Part shown: positions 1 to 9,352 of the stretch, piece by piece | Position numbering within the stretch: position 1 is the stretch's first letter | How the letters are laid out: the number at the start of each line of letters is the position of its first letter | Source: an uncultured Flavobacteriales bacterium | GTDB lineage: Bacteria; Bacteroidota; Bacteroidia; Flavobacteriales; Crocinitomicaceae | Reading direction: 5' to 3' | Assembly (NCBI GenBank): GCA_946478775.1 | Contig: CAMLDR010000020.1 | Coordinates: forward strand, 1-35,906 | Length of the DNA: 35,906 nt | Position numbers and translations under genes: made by a program | Notes under the pieces: generated by a model | What the model saw: the letters and a program-made list of their open reading frames with translations, nothing else | Told to the model about the DNA's origin: nothing | Databases searched by the model: none

Positions 1-1
1 A

Positions 2-3000
2 ATTACAGAATTAGCCATAAAGAGACCCTCGTTGATCGTTGTGATCTTCGCAGTACTGGGTTTCCTCGGAATTCTCAGCTATTCCAAACTGAATTACGAG
101 CTGATGCCGAAATTCTCCATTCCGGTTGTAACTGTTACAACAGTTTACCCGGGAGCTTCTCCTTCTGAAGTAGAGAACTCGGTTACCAAAAAAATAGAGG
201 ACGCACTCTCAGGTGTGGAAAACCTGGACGATATTCAGTCCACATCTATGGAAGGTATTTCTTCCGTTGTTTTGCTCCTGAAAAATGATTCGGATCCGGA
301 TAAAGCCTTGCAGGAAGCTCAGCGTAAGATCAATGCCATGCTTTCCACTTTGCCGGAAGAGGTCCTTTCTCCGTCACTCGGAAAATTCTCTTTCGATGAA
401 GCTCCGATCATGAACATTGGTGTAACGGCCAAAATGCCTCCGACAGAACTTTATTCATTGGTGAAAGACGACATCTCCCCTTCCCTTGCAAAAATGGAAG
501 GTATGGCACAAATCACCATGGTTGGTGGTGAAGAGCGTGAGATTAAAGTCCAGGTAGACCGGGAAGCTGCTTCCAACTACGGGATTTCGATCCTGCAGAT
601 CACCAATGCCATTCGCAGCGCAAACCTTGAATTACCAACCGGTAAAGTAAAGAGTGATGACAGCCAGGCACTGGTTCGTTTACGCGGAAAATACAAAGAC
701 CTGAATGAGTTGAATAACCTGGTGATCTTAAACGATCCGAAAACAGGTTCTCCGGTAAGGCTGAACGAAGTAGCAAGTGTTACGGATGCTTCCAAAGAGA
801 TTAAAACGTATAACCGGATTAACGGAACAAACTCACTCGGCCTCCTGATCATGAAACAAACCGATGCCAATGGGGTTGAGATCAGTAAGATGGTGAAAGA
901 AGAATTCAAGGTCCTGGAGAAGCAATATGCCAAACAGGGATTGAAATTCGAGATCGCTTCCGATTCATCCGACTTTACCATTGCAGCAGCAGATGCGGTT
1001 GTTACAGACCTTGGGCTGGCAATTTTCATTGTAGCACTCGTCATGTTGTTATTCCTTCACAGTGTGCGCAATGCATTCATCATTATGATTTCCATTCCGG
1101 CATCCTTGATCTCTGTTTTCATTGCCATGTACCTGCTTGGATTTACGATGAACCTCATGACCATGCTGGCAATTTCATTGGTAGTCGGAATTCTCGTGGA
1201 TGACTCGATCGTGGTCCTTGAAAACATCTATCGTCACCTTGAAATGGGGAAAGACCGCAAAAAAGCAGCACTGGAAGGTCGAAATGAAATTGGATTTACG
1301 GCAATGGGGATTACCCTGGTGGATGTCGTGGTATTCCTTCCTTTGACCATGGTGGGTGGTTTGATCTCAAACCTGCTTTCCCAATTCTCATTGGTGATCG
1401 TGATTTCGACCCTGATGTCCCTGTTCGTGTCCTTTACGCTGACTCCCTTATTGGCTTCCCGTTTTGCGAAGGAAACTGTTTTAACCAATAAAACATTGGG
1501 CGGACGAATTGTTATGACTTTTGAGCGCATTCTGAAAAACATCACGACCTCTTACGGCCGCATGCTGACCGTTGCACTACGCAGAAAACGTTACATCACT
1601 TTAGCAGCATTCTTCGGGATCATCATCATCCCGATGATGCTCGGACCATATATCGGTGGGGAATTCGTGAGTCAGGGAGACCGCGGGGAATTCGTCATCT
1701 CACTGGAATTGCCGCAGGATGCCACGATCCAGCAAACAAACGCCACCGTTCAGCGCGTGGAAGATTACCTCTTCAATAAACCGGAAGTAATCAATGTGTT
1801 CACCAGTGTGGGAACGGCGAGCGGGAACATGGGTTCTCAGAGTAATGCCAATAACAAAGCCCAGCTGACCGTGAAGATCGTTGAAAAGGAGAAGCGGGAC
1901 AAATCTGCGGCGATTATTGCCCAGCTGATGAAACAAGACCTGGAACGTATGCTTCCGGATGTGAAGGTGAACTCTGCATCTGTTGGTATCATGGGTGGAG
2001 CAGATGACGCTCCGATCCAGATAGCAGTAGCGGGAAATAACATGGACTCGAATTACGTGGCCGCTTCCAAAGTATTGGAAACATTGAAATCCATCAAAGG
2101 AACAGCTGAGGTAAAAGTATCCGTTGAATCCGGGAACCCGGAAATTACGGTAAACATTGACCGGGATAAAATGGCTGAATTGGGATTAACCATGAGTACG
2201 GTTGGTTCGACTCTGCAAATGTCATTCAACGGAGACGACAATTCCAAATACACAGAAGGAGGAAAAGATTTTGATATCCTGGTGAATTACGATGATTTTG
2301 ACCGAAAGAGCACATCCGATGTGAATGAAGTTTATTTTATCAATGACAAAGGGGAACAGATCAAATTGAGCCAGTTTGCAACAATCGGTAAGGCCAGCGG
2401 ACCTTCCAAACTGGAACGCAAGAACCGCATCCCTTCCATTACCATTACTTCCCAGGTTTTGGGTACTTCCAGTCAGCAGGTAACAGATGAATTCGCGAAA
2501 CGAATGGAAAAAGATCCGCTTCCGGCAAATACGGTTTATACCTTCGAAGGAGATGCGAAGAACATGGCAGAAGCATTCGGGAACCTCTTGCTGGCAATTT
2601 TAGCTTCTATCGTCTTTGTTTACCTGATCATGGTGGCATTGTATGATTCGTATGCTTATCCGCTGGTAGTATTGTTCTCCATTCCGCTGGCAATTATCGG
2701 GGCCCTACTGGCATTGGCTCTGTCGTCGGAACCAATCAGTATCTTCTCCATGCTGGGTATGATCATGCTGATCGGATTGGTAGCGAAGAACGCGATTTTG
2801 ATCGTAGACTTTACCAACCAAAAGAAGGCCGACGGACACAATACGGTGGAAGCATTGATCATTGCAGGACAGGCACGTTTACGTCCGATCCTGATGACCA
2901 CACTGGCCATGGTTTTCGGTATGATGCCGATTGCCTTTGCTCATGGAGCAGGAGCTGAATGGAAAGCAGGATTGGCTTGGGTATTGATCGGTGGTTTGAC

Positions 3001-3148
3001 CAGTTCGATGCTATTGACGCTGATCGTCGTTCCATGTGTTTATTTGATCTTCGATATTTTCAAACGCCAGATTTCAAACAAAAAGGCAAAAGCCTTATTA
3101 AAAGAAGTTGATGTGGTCGCACTAGGGCACGAGTACGATCACCATTAA
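2..3148 (+). CDS. RND-family efflux transporter, inner-membrane pump subunit (5' end cut by the contig edge)
   Basis: The reading frame is open from base 2 and begins ITELAIKRPSLIVVIF, the classic start of AcrB/MexB-like pumps (M-S-I-T-E-L-x-I-K-R-P), so only a few codons are missing. Visible family marks are the first transmembrane helix, the large periplasmic porter loop, the TM4 proton-relay Asp pair in VGILVDDSIVVLENI (about residues 400-401), and GLVAKNAILIVDF near residue 930. The length of about 1050 residues is normal. In the family these pumps use proton motive force to export drugs, detergents or metabolites through a membrane-fusion protein and an outer-membrane channel. Those partners would lie upstream, outside the window. 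Substrate cannot be told. A strong hairpin terminator follows. Confidence 0.95.
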   Translation: MTELAIKRPSLIVVIFAVLGFLGILSYSKLNYELMPKFSIPVVTVTTVYPGASPSEVENSVTKKIEDALSGVENLDDIQSTSMEGISSVVLLLKNDSDPDKALQEAQRKINAMLSTLPEEVLSPSLGKFSFDEAPIMNIGVTAKMPPTELYSLVKDDISPSLAKMEGMAQITMVGGEEREIKVQVDREAASNYGISILQITNAIRSANLELPTGKVKSDDSQALVRLRGKYKDLNELNNLVILNDPKTGSPVRLNEVASVTDASKEIKTYNRINGTNSLGLLIMKQTDANGVEISKMVKEEFKVLEKQYAKQGLKFEIASDSSDFTIAAADAVVTDLGLAIFIVALVMLLFLHSVRNAFIIMISIPASLISVFIAMYLLGFTMNLMTMLAISLVVGILVDDSIVVLENIYRHLEMGKDRKKAALEGRNEIGFTAMGITLVDVVVFLPLTMVGGLISNLLSQFSLVIVISTLMSLFVSFTLTPLLASRFAKETVLTNKTLGGRIVMTFERILKNITTSYGRMLTVALRRKRYITLAAFFGIIIIPMMLGPYIGGEFVSQGDRGEFVISLELPQDATIQQTNATVQRVEDYLFNKPEVINVFTSVGTASGNMGSQSNANNKAQLTVKIVEKEKRDKSAAIIAQLMKQDLERMLPDVKVNSASVGIMGGADDAPIQIAVAGNNMDSNYVAASKVLETLKSIKGTAEVKVSVESGNPEITVNIDRDKMAELGLTMSTVGSTLQMSFNGDDNSKYTEGGKDFDILVNYDDFDRKSTSDVNEVYFINDKGEQIKLSQFATIGKASGPSKLERKNRIPSITITSQVLGTSSQQVTDEFAKRMEKDPLPANTVYTFEGDAKNMAEAFGNLLLAILASIVFVYLIMVALYDSYAYPLVVLFSIPLAIIGALLALALSSEPISIFSMLGMIMLIGLVAKNAILIVDFTNQKKADGHNTVEALIIAGQARLRPILMTTLAMVFGMMPIAFAHGAGAEWKAGLAWVLIGGLTSSMLLTLIVVPCVYLIFDIFKRQISNKKAKALLKEVDVVALGHEYDHH

Positions 3149-3164
3149 CACCAATAACCAAAAG

Positions 3165-3198
3165 GAACGCCCCGATATTTAATGTCGGGGCGTTCTTT
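3165..3198. terminator. Bidirectional intrinsic terminator between convergent genes
   Basis: Perfect 11-bp stem GAACGCCCCGA (3165-3175) with its complement at 3185-3195, 9-nt loop, followed by TTTGTTT on the + strand and preceded by AAAA. It lies between the end of the RND gene and the end of the oppositely oriented BNR-like gene, so it can serve both, more strongly the + strand. Confidence 0.85.
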
Positions 3199-3268
3199 GT
3201 TTCAAGATACCATCACTTCTTTTTTTACCACAAACACCTTTAGGTTTAAAAGAGTAAAAACTGATAAC

Positions 3269-4729
3269 TTACTGAAAAACCACCTTCTCCTTATAAACTC
3301 TCCCCGCTTTCGTTTCCAATACCACGTAATAAATTCCTTTCTGAATTCCTTCCGGAACGGAAATCACCGAGATTCCTTTGCTGATTTGCTGTTTGCTCAC
3401 AGATACCTGCTGCCCTGCTGCATTGATCAACTGAACAGTTGCTCCCGTTTCGAATTCAGACCTTACCTGAAGGGTCGTTTTTCCATCTGTTTGAGTGGTG
3501 AAAATTCCCAAATCAGAGGTTTTGTCCAATTCATTCACACTCAATGAAGCCGGGTCAATGGTTCCCTGCAGGTATTTCACATTACTTCCCACATTATCAC
3601 TGAATACAATATGGAACTTCCCGTTCGAGTACTTGATATCCGGACGGGTTTGTGATCCGTTCCCACCTTGCGTTAAGGTATCGATATTTACACCCAAACC
3701 GGCTGTTCCTGTTACAGAATAAGTAAAAAACACATCGCTTACCGGGCCATTCATCCCTTGCCAAACCACTGCAAGTGTATCCCCTTTTCCGGCAATAACC
3801 GGATAGTTCTGAACACTGACTCCAAGCGGGAATAACTGGCGGTGAACACCGATTTGCTGTGTGGTCAAACTGGATGAACCAATGTATACATCTCCGGCAC
3901 TCATCCAGGTTGAAACCAGGGAGTCGCCTATGATTACACCCGATGGTCCGCTGGAAGGACAGGAATTAACCGACCAATTTGTTTGATCAATTTCTGCAGT
4001 TGCAGTAAAACTCGCACTTCCGTCGGTGGAATAGCAGCCCCACATTTCCCGGATATTGTTATCATCGTTGCGGAAAAGCAACACGTGCTTATTACCGGAA
4101 GTCACCACCTTGGCCGGACAACAGTCACACACGAATCCGGTAACGGCCGAAGTCGGATTGATCGGGACAAGATAGGATGAACCGCCTGTTGTGGAACGTG
4201 CAACGGAATATTCCGGATCATGCATCGCCGAATTGAAACGCATGAAATTAACAACCGGACTTCCACCCGTTCCAACGGCAACAGAAGGGAAACGCGGAAT
4301 ATCTGTTCCGATATTGTCCACGCGAACCGTATCCTGGAACGTCACTCCGCCGTCTAATGATCGAACCGTATAAACCTGGGCGGTATTTGCTGCAGGCTCT
4401 GTACTGAAAACAACAAAAACCGTATCTCCCGAGGCAGCAATTTCAGCTCCTGTCCAGGTAGCCAGGTATGGAACTACTCCCACGGGACTTATTGTCAGAG
4501 GTGCTGTAAATCCGGCACCATTCCAACGGGATGTATAAATTTTGTCTGTTCCTGCATTCCCCCAACTCACCTGCGGATTATCTCCGGAAGTCAGAGCAAT
4601 TCTGGGATAAATATTGCTGTGAATAGCCCCGCCAGCTACCGTAACCGGTGCATTCCAGATTGCACTTTGCGCGCATGAAAGAAAGGTGAAACTAAAGATT
4701 GTGCTGATTCCAAGTACTAATTTCTTCAT
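3269..4729 (-). CDS. Secreted BNR/sialidase-like beta-propeller protein with T9SS sorting domain
   Basis: A 486-residue protein starting MKKLVLGISTIFSFTFLSCAQ, a Sec signal peptide. The middle (about residues 25-390) has repeated beta-rich blocks with S-x-D-G-G/S-x-S/T-F motifs (SLDGGVTF, STDGSASF), typical of Asp-box/BNR propellers, and an unusual CDCCP cluster near residue 200. The last ~85 residues (from about NELDK) look like a type IX secretion C-terminal domain ending in GIYYVVLETKAGRVYKEKVV. It is therefore probably exported across the outer membrane and cell-surface attached or released. True sialidase activity is not shown: the catalytic Arg/Tyr/Glu set cannot be assigned by eye. Monocistronic, divergent from the GH130 operon. 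LSC in the signal peptide vaguely resembles a lipobox, but the T9SS tail argues for signal peptidase I. Confidence 0.85.
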   Translation of the reverse strand: MKKLVLGISTIFSFTFLSCAQSAIWNAPVTVAGGAIHSNIYPRIALTSGDNPQVSWGNAGTDKIYTSRWNGAGFTAPLTISPVGVVPYLATWTGAEIAASGDTVFVVFSTEPAANTAQVYTVRSLDGGVTFQDTVRVDNIGTDIPRFPSVAVGTGGSPVVNFMRFNSAMHDPEYSVARSTTGGSSYLVPINPTSAVTGFVCDCCPAKVVTSGNKHVLLFRNDDNNIREMWGCYSTDGSASFTATAEIDQTNWSVNSCPSSGPSGVIIGDSLVSTWMSAGDVYIGSSSLTTQQIGVHRQLFPLGVSVQNYPVIAGKGDTLAVVWQGMNGPVSDVFFTYSVTGTAGLGVNIDTLTQGGNGSQTRPDIKYSNGKFHIVFSDNVGSNVKYLQGTIDPASLSVNELDKTSDLGIFTTQTDGKTTLQVRSEFETGATVQLINAAGQQVSVSKQQISKGISVISVPEGIQKGIYYVVLETKAGRVYKEKVVFQ

Positions 4730-4951
4730 AGTCTTTGTTTTGAATAATGATTAAAACATCCTGAATTTACCGGTTTGTTTTTCAAACTTACGGTATTCAG
4801 CTGATTTTACGTGTAACGTATAAAGTTCAGATTCAGTTGGCGGGATTCGGTTGAAACTGAGCAGTCTCGATTACTAAGATAACAAAATTGCATCTCTTCT
4901 TTTCAATCATTTTTATACGGAACAAACTTCCCAATATTTGTGAAATGTGGT

Positions 4952-4982
4952 GATTATGTAAATTCTGCGAAATTTTCTATAA
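4952..4982 (+). promoter_or_regulatory. 21-bp direct-repeat box upstream of the GH130-GT4 operon
   Basis: ATTATGTAAATT with TGTAA at 4957-4961 and TATAA exactly 21 bp later at 4978-4982, on the same strand as the operon. The proximal element lies about 67 bp before the ATG at 5049. It matches nine other boxes in the window. It could be an activator site overlapping a promoter or a specialised promoter; the sequence alone does not decide. The rest of the 4730-5048 gap holds the divergent promoter of the secreted protein and no gene. Confidence 0.6.
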
Positions 4983-5048
4983 CACAAAAGCTTCACTCAC
5001 AACTGACCTTTACACCCTGGGTTGATTACAGTTCCCGGGAACACAGTT

Positions 5049-6098
5049 ATGATTCAGGTTACAAAAGAAGGCGTATTATTGAAAAGAACCACTCATGACT
5101 TTGAAAGTCACGGAGTACTCAATCCTGCTGTCATTCGTGAAGGCAATACCGTTCATCTTTTTTACAGGGCAGTAAAGCCGGGAAACCATTCCACTATTGG
5201 TTATTGCAAACTGGACGGTCCGCATGAAATTGTGAGCCGGAATACCGAACCGATTCTTGTTCCCGAATTCGATTATGAATCATTGGGCGTGGAAGATCCG
5301 CGAATCTGCCGCATTGATGCGATTTATTACCTCACTTATACCGCTTACAACGGATTGAATGCATTGGGGGCACTGGCAACTTCCAGTGATTTGAAACATT
5401 TCGAAAAACATGGCGTGATCGTTCCCCAATTCTCTTATTCTCAATTCGAATCACTGACCAAAGGTGGCTGGGAAATGGGAGACCGTTACCTGGGTTACTG
5501 CAATGCCGATCCATTTATCCAGCAAAGTAATCTCAACAACTTGATCTGGGATAAGGATGTCATGTTCTTTCCCCGCAGAATTGATGGGAAACTGTTTTTT
5601 CTGCACCGGATAAAACCCGATATCCAACTGGTGTCAATTTATGACCTCAGTGAACTAACTCCTGCATTTTGGGAAGATTATGTTTCGCGATTAAAACAAA
5701 ATACGATCCTTTTTCCCAAATACGAACACGAAATAAGCTATATCGGCGGTGGTGCTCCTCCTGTTGAAACAGAGTCTGGCTGGCTGCTGATCTATCACGG
5801 AGTGAAATGTACCGCAGAAGGAAATATTTACTCTGCCTGTGCTTCCTTACTGGACCTTCACAACCCGAAAATAGAACTTGCACGTTTACCATACCCCTTG
5901 TTTGAACCGGAACATTCCTGGGAATTACACGGAGAAGTCGACAATGTCTGCTTTCCCTGCGGGACAGCTTTGTTCGGCGACACATTATACATCTATTACG
6001 GTGCGGCCGATAGACAAATTGCCTATGCATCCCTGAGTCTAACAGAACTCATTTCAGAACTCAAACTTAATACAATTAAAGATGAAACATCCAGTTAA
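5049..6098 (+). CDS. Glycoside hydrolase family 130 protein (beta-mannoside phosphorylase/hydrolase type)
   Basis: Single-domain five-bladed propeller protein of about 349 residues without a signal peptide, so cytoplasmic. Family signs: an early NPA-x-I...HLFYRA segment, G-V-E-D-P-R-I (about residues 80-86, containing the conserved acidic residue of GH130), YLTYTAYN, a mid-protein FFPRRIDGK, GGGAPPVETESGWLLIYHG, and the terminal YYGAADRQIAYA. GH130 enzymes cleave beta-mannosidic bonds, using phosphate or water; which applies here cannot be read by eye. I chose the ATG at 5049 rather than a TTG at 5022 because the family homology begins there. It overlaps the downstream glycosyltransferase by 17 bp, so the two are surely cotranscribed, and the operon carries the 21-bp repeat box. 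Confidence 0.9.
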   Translation: MIQVTKEGVLLKRTTHDFESHGVLNPAVIREGNTVHLFYRAVKPGNHSTIGYCKLDGPHEIVSRNTEPILVPEFDYESLGVEDPRICRIDAIYYLTYTAYNGLNALGALATSSDLKHFEKHGVIVPQFSYSQFESLTKGGWEMGDRYLGYCNADPFIQQSNLNNLIWDKDVMFFPRRIDGKLFFLHRIKPDIQLVSIYDLSELTPAFWEDYVSRLKQNTILFPKYEHEISYIGGGAPPVETESGWLLIYHGVKCTAEGNIYSACASLLDLHNPKIELARLPYPLFEPEHSWELHGEVDNVCFPCGTALFGDTLYIYYGAADRQIAYASLSLTELISELKLNTIKDETSS

Positions 6099-8427
6099 CA
6101 CCAATCGATTCGCTCAACCCTCTTTCCTGAATCATTTTCCTGAAACCGATGTAAAGCTATCAAAACTGGAAGTTCCGATCGTTCTTTTGATCTCTTCCTA
6201 TCCTCCGAGAGAATGCGGAATAGCAACCTACTCACAGGATTTACTGGAAGCTTTGAAACAACAGTTCGGTCATTCCTTTGAATTACAGGTATGCGCACTC
6301 GAAAATGAATTTGTGGACCATCAGTACCCAAAAGAGGTCACACATACACTTCAGACAGATACTCCGACCGAATATACTGCGCTGGCCGATAAAATAAACA
6401 ATGATAAACGGATCAATTTAGTACTGATCCAGCATGAATTCGGACTTTTCCGGATGGATGAAGAAAATACTTTCCTGAATTTTATCCAGAATATTGAAAA
6501 ACCACTGGTTACTGTATTTCATACGGTGCTTCCGAATCCGGACAAGAAACGGAAAACGCACGTTCAGAACATTGGAATATTCTCTGATTCGATTGTTGTT
6601 ATGACCAACAATGCGGCAGAAATATTAAAAGACCAGTATGCGATCCATCCGAAAAAGATCACGGTTATTGCACACGGAACGCACCTTGTTCCTCATCACG
6701 ACAAAGACCAGCTGAAACAAAAGTTCGGTCTGAAAGGAAAAAAGATCCTGTCCACTTTTGGTTTATTGAGTTCCGGAAAAGGAATTGAGACCACTTTGGA
6801 AGCACTTCCCCAAATTGTCAGTCACCATCCGGACGTAGTTTTTCTGATCATGGGAAAAACCCATCCGGGAGTTATTGCATCGGAGGGAGAAGCCTACAGG
6901 GATGCTTTGAAAGCAAAAGTTGCCAATTTGAAACTGGAAGATCACGTGATTTTTGTCAACAAGTATTTATCCCTGAAAGAATTGCTGGAATACTTGCAGT
7001 TAACGGACATCTACCTTTTCACGTCCCGCGATCCGAACCAAAGTGTTAGCGGAACTTTCTCTTACGCCATGAGCTGCGGTTGTCCGATCATTTCCACCCC
7101 GATTCCGCACGCGAAAGAAGTTCTGGATGCTGAAACAGGAATCATTGTGGATTTCAATAATCCGGACCAATTGGCATCCGCTATTGAAAAATTACTGGAA
7201 GACGACACCTTAAGAGAACGATTCACACTGAACGGCTTAGAACGCATTGCTCCTACTGCCTGGGAAAACTCTTCAATTGCACACGCACGCCTGTTCCAGC
7301 GATTGACATCCAACCAGATAGAATTGCAATATGTGCTTCCGGACATCAACCTGGCGCACTTCAGCAAATTGACGGATCGTTTCGGAATGATCCAGTTCTC
7401 CAAGATCAATCAGCCCGATCTGGATTCCGGGTATACGCTGGATGATAACGCACGGGCAATGATTGCCAGCTGTATGTATTATGAATCAACACTTGACGGG
7501 GCAAGTCTAGTGGCTATTCAAACTTACCTCAAATTTATTTCCTTTTGTCAGCAGCCAGACGGTACATTTCTGAACTATGTGGACCAGGACCAGCTGTTTT
7601 CAGATCATAACCACGAAACCAATCTTTCGGACTCGAACGGCCGCGCAATCTGGGCATTGGGCTTTCTGATCTCCAAGCAACGCATTCTTCCCGAAGGATT
7701 CGGAACGCTGGCAAAATCGCTGTTGGACAATGCATTGAAAACCATAGAAGAGATGCATTCTCCCCGGTCAATCGCTTTTACGATTAAAGGGTTGTATTAC
7801 AGCAACCTGGAAGTACAGTCCGAAGTGATTACGTCATATATCAAATTATTGGCTGACCGATTGCTGAACATCTATCGCCATGAATCGGAAGTGAATTGGT
7901 CCTGGTTTGAAAGTTACCTGACTTATGCAAACAGCGTAATGCCGGAAGCTTTGCTTTGTGCATGGAAAGAAACAGGTGATCATTTCTACAAAGTCATTGC
8001 AAAAAAAACGTTTGACTTCCTGCTTTCACTGACATTTAGTAAAACGGGAATTAAACTGATTTCCAATAAAAGCTGGCTCCATAAAGGAGAAAAACCGGAA
8101 GAATACGGGGAACAACCCATCGATGTTGCTTACACCATTTTGGCTTTGGACCATTTTCACGAAGTTTTTGGAAATGATACTTACCTGGAAAAATCAAAAA
8201 TAGCATTCAGCTGGTTCCTTGGAAACAATCATTTGTCGCGTATTATCTACAATCCGGGCACAGGAGGCTGCTACGACGGATTGGAGCGGGAGCACATTAA
8301 TCTGAACCAGGGAGCAGAATCGACAGTAAGTTATCTGATCGCCAGAATGACAATTGAAAAACAACAAAAAGCCAGTTTGGTTCATACAAAAAAGAAACTT
8401 TACCTGGTGGATAAAGAAACAAATTAA
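6082..8427 (+). CDS. GT4 glycosyltransferase fused to a C-terminal helical (alpha/alpha-toroid-like) domain
   Basis: 781 residues. The N-terminal half (about 30-410) is a GT-B fold glycosyltransferase: SSYPPRECGIATYSQDL near residue 35 (glycine-rich N-lobe loop), HEFGLF, and a C-lobe with LSSGKGIET and VSGTFSYAMSCGCPIIS. The usual family-4 E-x7-E pair is absent, with the SGT-x-x-YA-x-x-x-G-x-P-x-I form found in a distinct GT4 subgroup. The C-terminal half (about 430-760) starts SGYTLDDNARAMI and is helical with repeated aromatic/Gly patterns, resembling glycan-processing alpha-toroids. It probably builds an intracellular or cell-envelope mannose/glucose glycan that the overlapping GH130 enzyme turns over. 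Donor and acceptor are unknown. Confidence 0.85.
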   Translation: MKHPVNTNRFAQPSFLNHFPETDVKLSKLEVPIVLLISSYPPRECGIATYSQDLLEALKQQFGHSFELQVCALENEFVDHQYPKEVTHTLQTDTPTEYTALADKINNDKRINLVLIQHEFGLFRMDEENTFLNFIQNIEKPLVTVFHTVLPNPDKKRKTHVQNIGIFSDSIVVMTNNAAEILKDQYAIHPKKITVIAHGTHLVPHHDKDQLKQKFGLKGKKILSTFGLLSSGKGIETTLEALPQIVSHHPDVVFLIMGKTHPGVIASEGEAYRDALKAKVANLKLEDHVIFVNKYLSLKELLEYLQLTDIYLFTSRDPNQSVSGTFSYAMSCGCPIISTPIPHAKEVLDAETGIIVDFNNPDQLASAIEKLLEDDTLRERFTLNGLERIAPTAWENSSIAHARLFQRLTSNQIELQYVLPDINLAHFSKLTDRFGMIQFSKINQPDLDSGYTLDDNARAMIASCMYYESTLDGASLVAIQTYLKFISFCQQPDGTFLNYVDQDQLFSDHNHETNLSDSNGRAIWALGFLISKQRILPEGFGTLAKSLLDNALKTIEEMHSPRSIAFTIKGLYYSNLEVQSEVITSYIKLLADRLLNIYRHESEVNWSWFESYLTYANSVMPEALLCAWKETGDHFYKVIAKKTFDFLLSLTFSKTGIKLISNKSWLHKGEKPEEYGEQPIDVAYTILALDHFHEVFGNDTYLEKSKIAFSWFLGNNHLSRIIYNPGTGGCYDGLEREHINLNQGAESTVSYLIARMTIEKQQKASLVHTKKKLYLVDKETN

Positions 8428-8431
8428 ATGA

Positions 8432-8917
8432 ATGATGCAAAAGAAGGCGAATGCGCTCATTAAGTATATGCAAACTGAAGGCTTAACATTGGTTTTAGCT
8501 GAAAGTATGACTTGCGGACTTGCAGCCATGAAACTTTCTTCCTGCATTGGTGTTTCGGATGTGTTGCTTGCTTCTCTTGTATGTTATACACCTAAGGCTA
8601 AAATGCAGCTTTTACAAGTGAAGCCGGCAACCATTCAGCACCACACCTGTGAATCGCACGAGGTTACCGGGGAAATGGCGGGCAATCTGTCCAAACTGGT
8701 CAAGGCCAATGTTTACGCAGCCATTACCGGCCTTGCATCTTCAGACGGAAGTGAAACAAAAGACAAACCTGTTGGAAGTGTCTTTTATGCTGTTCGCTAC
8801 AAGCGGAAAACACATGATTTTCGAAAAGTGTTTCGCGGGACTCCGCTGGAGATTAAGAAAAAAGCCACTGCAGAGTTCTATCACCTTATTCTGAAAGTGA
8901 TAAAGGAAAATAAATAG
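8432..8917 (+). CDS. CinA C-terminal / PncC-like protein with degenerate motifs
   Basis: 161 residues, the usual size of a stand-alone CinA C-terminal domain (nicotinamide-nucleotide amidohydrolase, which turns NMN into nicotinate mononucleotide in pyridine-nucleotide salvage). The first conserved motif AESCTGG reads AESMTCG here (about residues 23-29). GVSDVLLASLVCYTPKAK matches the G-x-S-x-x-x-x-G-x-V-x-Y block, and the third block reads ITGLASSDGSETKDKPVGSVFYAV instead of ITGIAGPDGG. The fold is clear; activity is doubtful because several glycines and prolines are replaced. The start lies 4 bp after the glycosyltransferase stop, so it is the third gene of the operon. A neighbouring ATG at 8428 runs into a stop after 11 codons. 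Confidence 0.8.
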   Translation: MMQKKANALIKYMQTEGLTLVLAESMTCGLAAMKLSSCIGVSDVLLASLVCYTPKAKMQLLQVKPATIQHHTCESHEVTGEMAGNLSKLVKANVYAAITGLASSDGSETKDKPVGSVFYAVRYKRKTHDFRKVFRGTPLEIKKKATAEFYHLILKVIKENK

Positions 8918-8952
8918 TTCAAAATATTGAAAATCAAAGGGTTAACATAAAC

Positions 8953-9240
8953 TTATTTGCTTGTTTTTACAGCTATAAACTCATCTGCTTTGTTTTTCAG
9001 CTTATTTGTCAAATCCTTCGCTTCTCCCAAAAGCTTTTCCCTGGTCTTCTTCCCTTTATCGGGTGCCAGTAAAATACCGGCAGCTAAGCCTACGGCAGCT
9101 CCTGCAGCCAAACTTCCAACTACTTTCGAAATGGTATGAGAAGATTCTTCCCCCTGGTTCTTTCTGTCTGATTTCATGGTCAATGATTTATTGATGATGA
9201 ATTTTAAGATGTGTTCTGCTAATTTCAATTTCGCGTCCAT
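8953..9240 (-). CDS. YtxH domain protein (small stress-type glycine-zipper protein)
   Basis: 95 residues with the hallmark VVGSLAAGAAVGLAAGILLAPDKGKKTREKL: a glycine/alanine-rich membrane-inserting helix followed by APDKGKKTR and an amphipathic Lys-rich helix. YtxH proteins are general-stress proteins of unknown biochemical role. The start at 9240 has AAGGAACT just upstream; an internal ATG at 9177 would give 74 residues beginning MKSDRKNQ and cannot be excluded. The 21-bp direct-repeat box lies 68 bp before the start, placing the gene in the proposed stress regulon. Confidence 0.8.
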   Translation of the reverse strand: MDAKLKLAEHILKFIINKSLTMKSDRKNQGEESSHTISKVVGSLAAGAAVGLAAGILLAPDKGKKTREKLLGEAKDLTNKLKNKADEFIAVKTSK

Positions 9241-9307
9241 AGTTCCTTTTTTCGAATGATTACTCCATACTCTTCCACTAAGATGTGTTTTTTGAAAGCA
9301 AAAAGTG

Positions 9308-9338
9308 TTACAGCGTAACCTGCGTTTGTTACATATAT
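9308..9338 (-). promoter_or_regulatory. 21-bp direct-repeat box upstream of the YtxH gene
   Basis: On the minus strand TGTAA occurs at 9333-9329 and again at 9312-9308, exactly 21 bp apart, preceded by ATATATG. The proximal copy lies 68 bp from the YtxH start. Same geometry and orientation as the other boxes in the window. Confidence 0.65.
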
Positions 9339-9352
9339 CTTAGTAATTGAAA

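Noticed and set aside
3269..4729. Lipoprotein reading of the signal peptide (FLSC)
   Set aside because: The residue at -3 is Phe rather than Leu/Val and a T9SS C-terminal domain indicates ordinary signal peptidase cleavage.
4767..4791. CGTAA and GGTAA 21 bp apart on the minus strand before the secreted BNR-like gene
   Set aside because: Both halves deviate at the first base, and the proximal half is only 38 bp from the ATG; too weak to add to the regulon.
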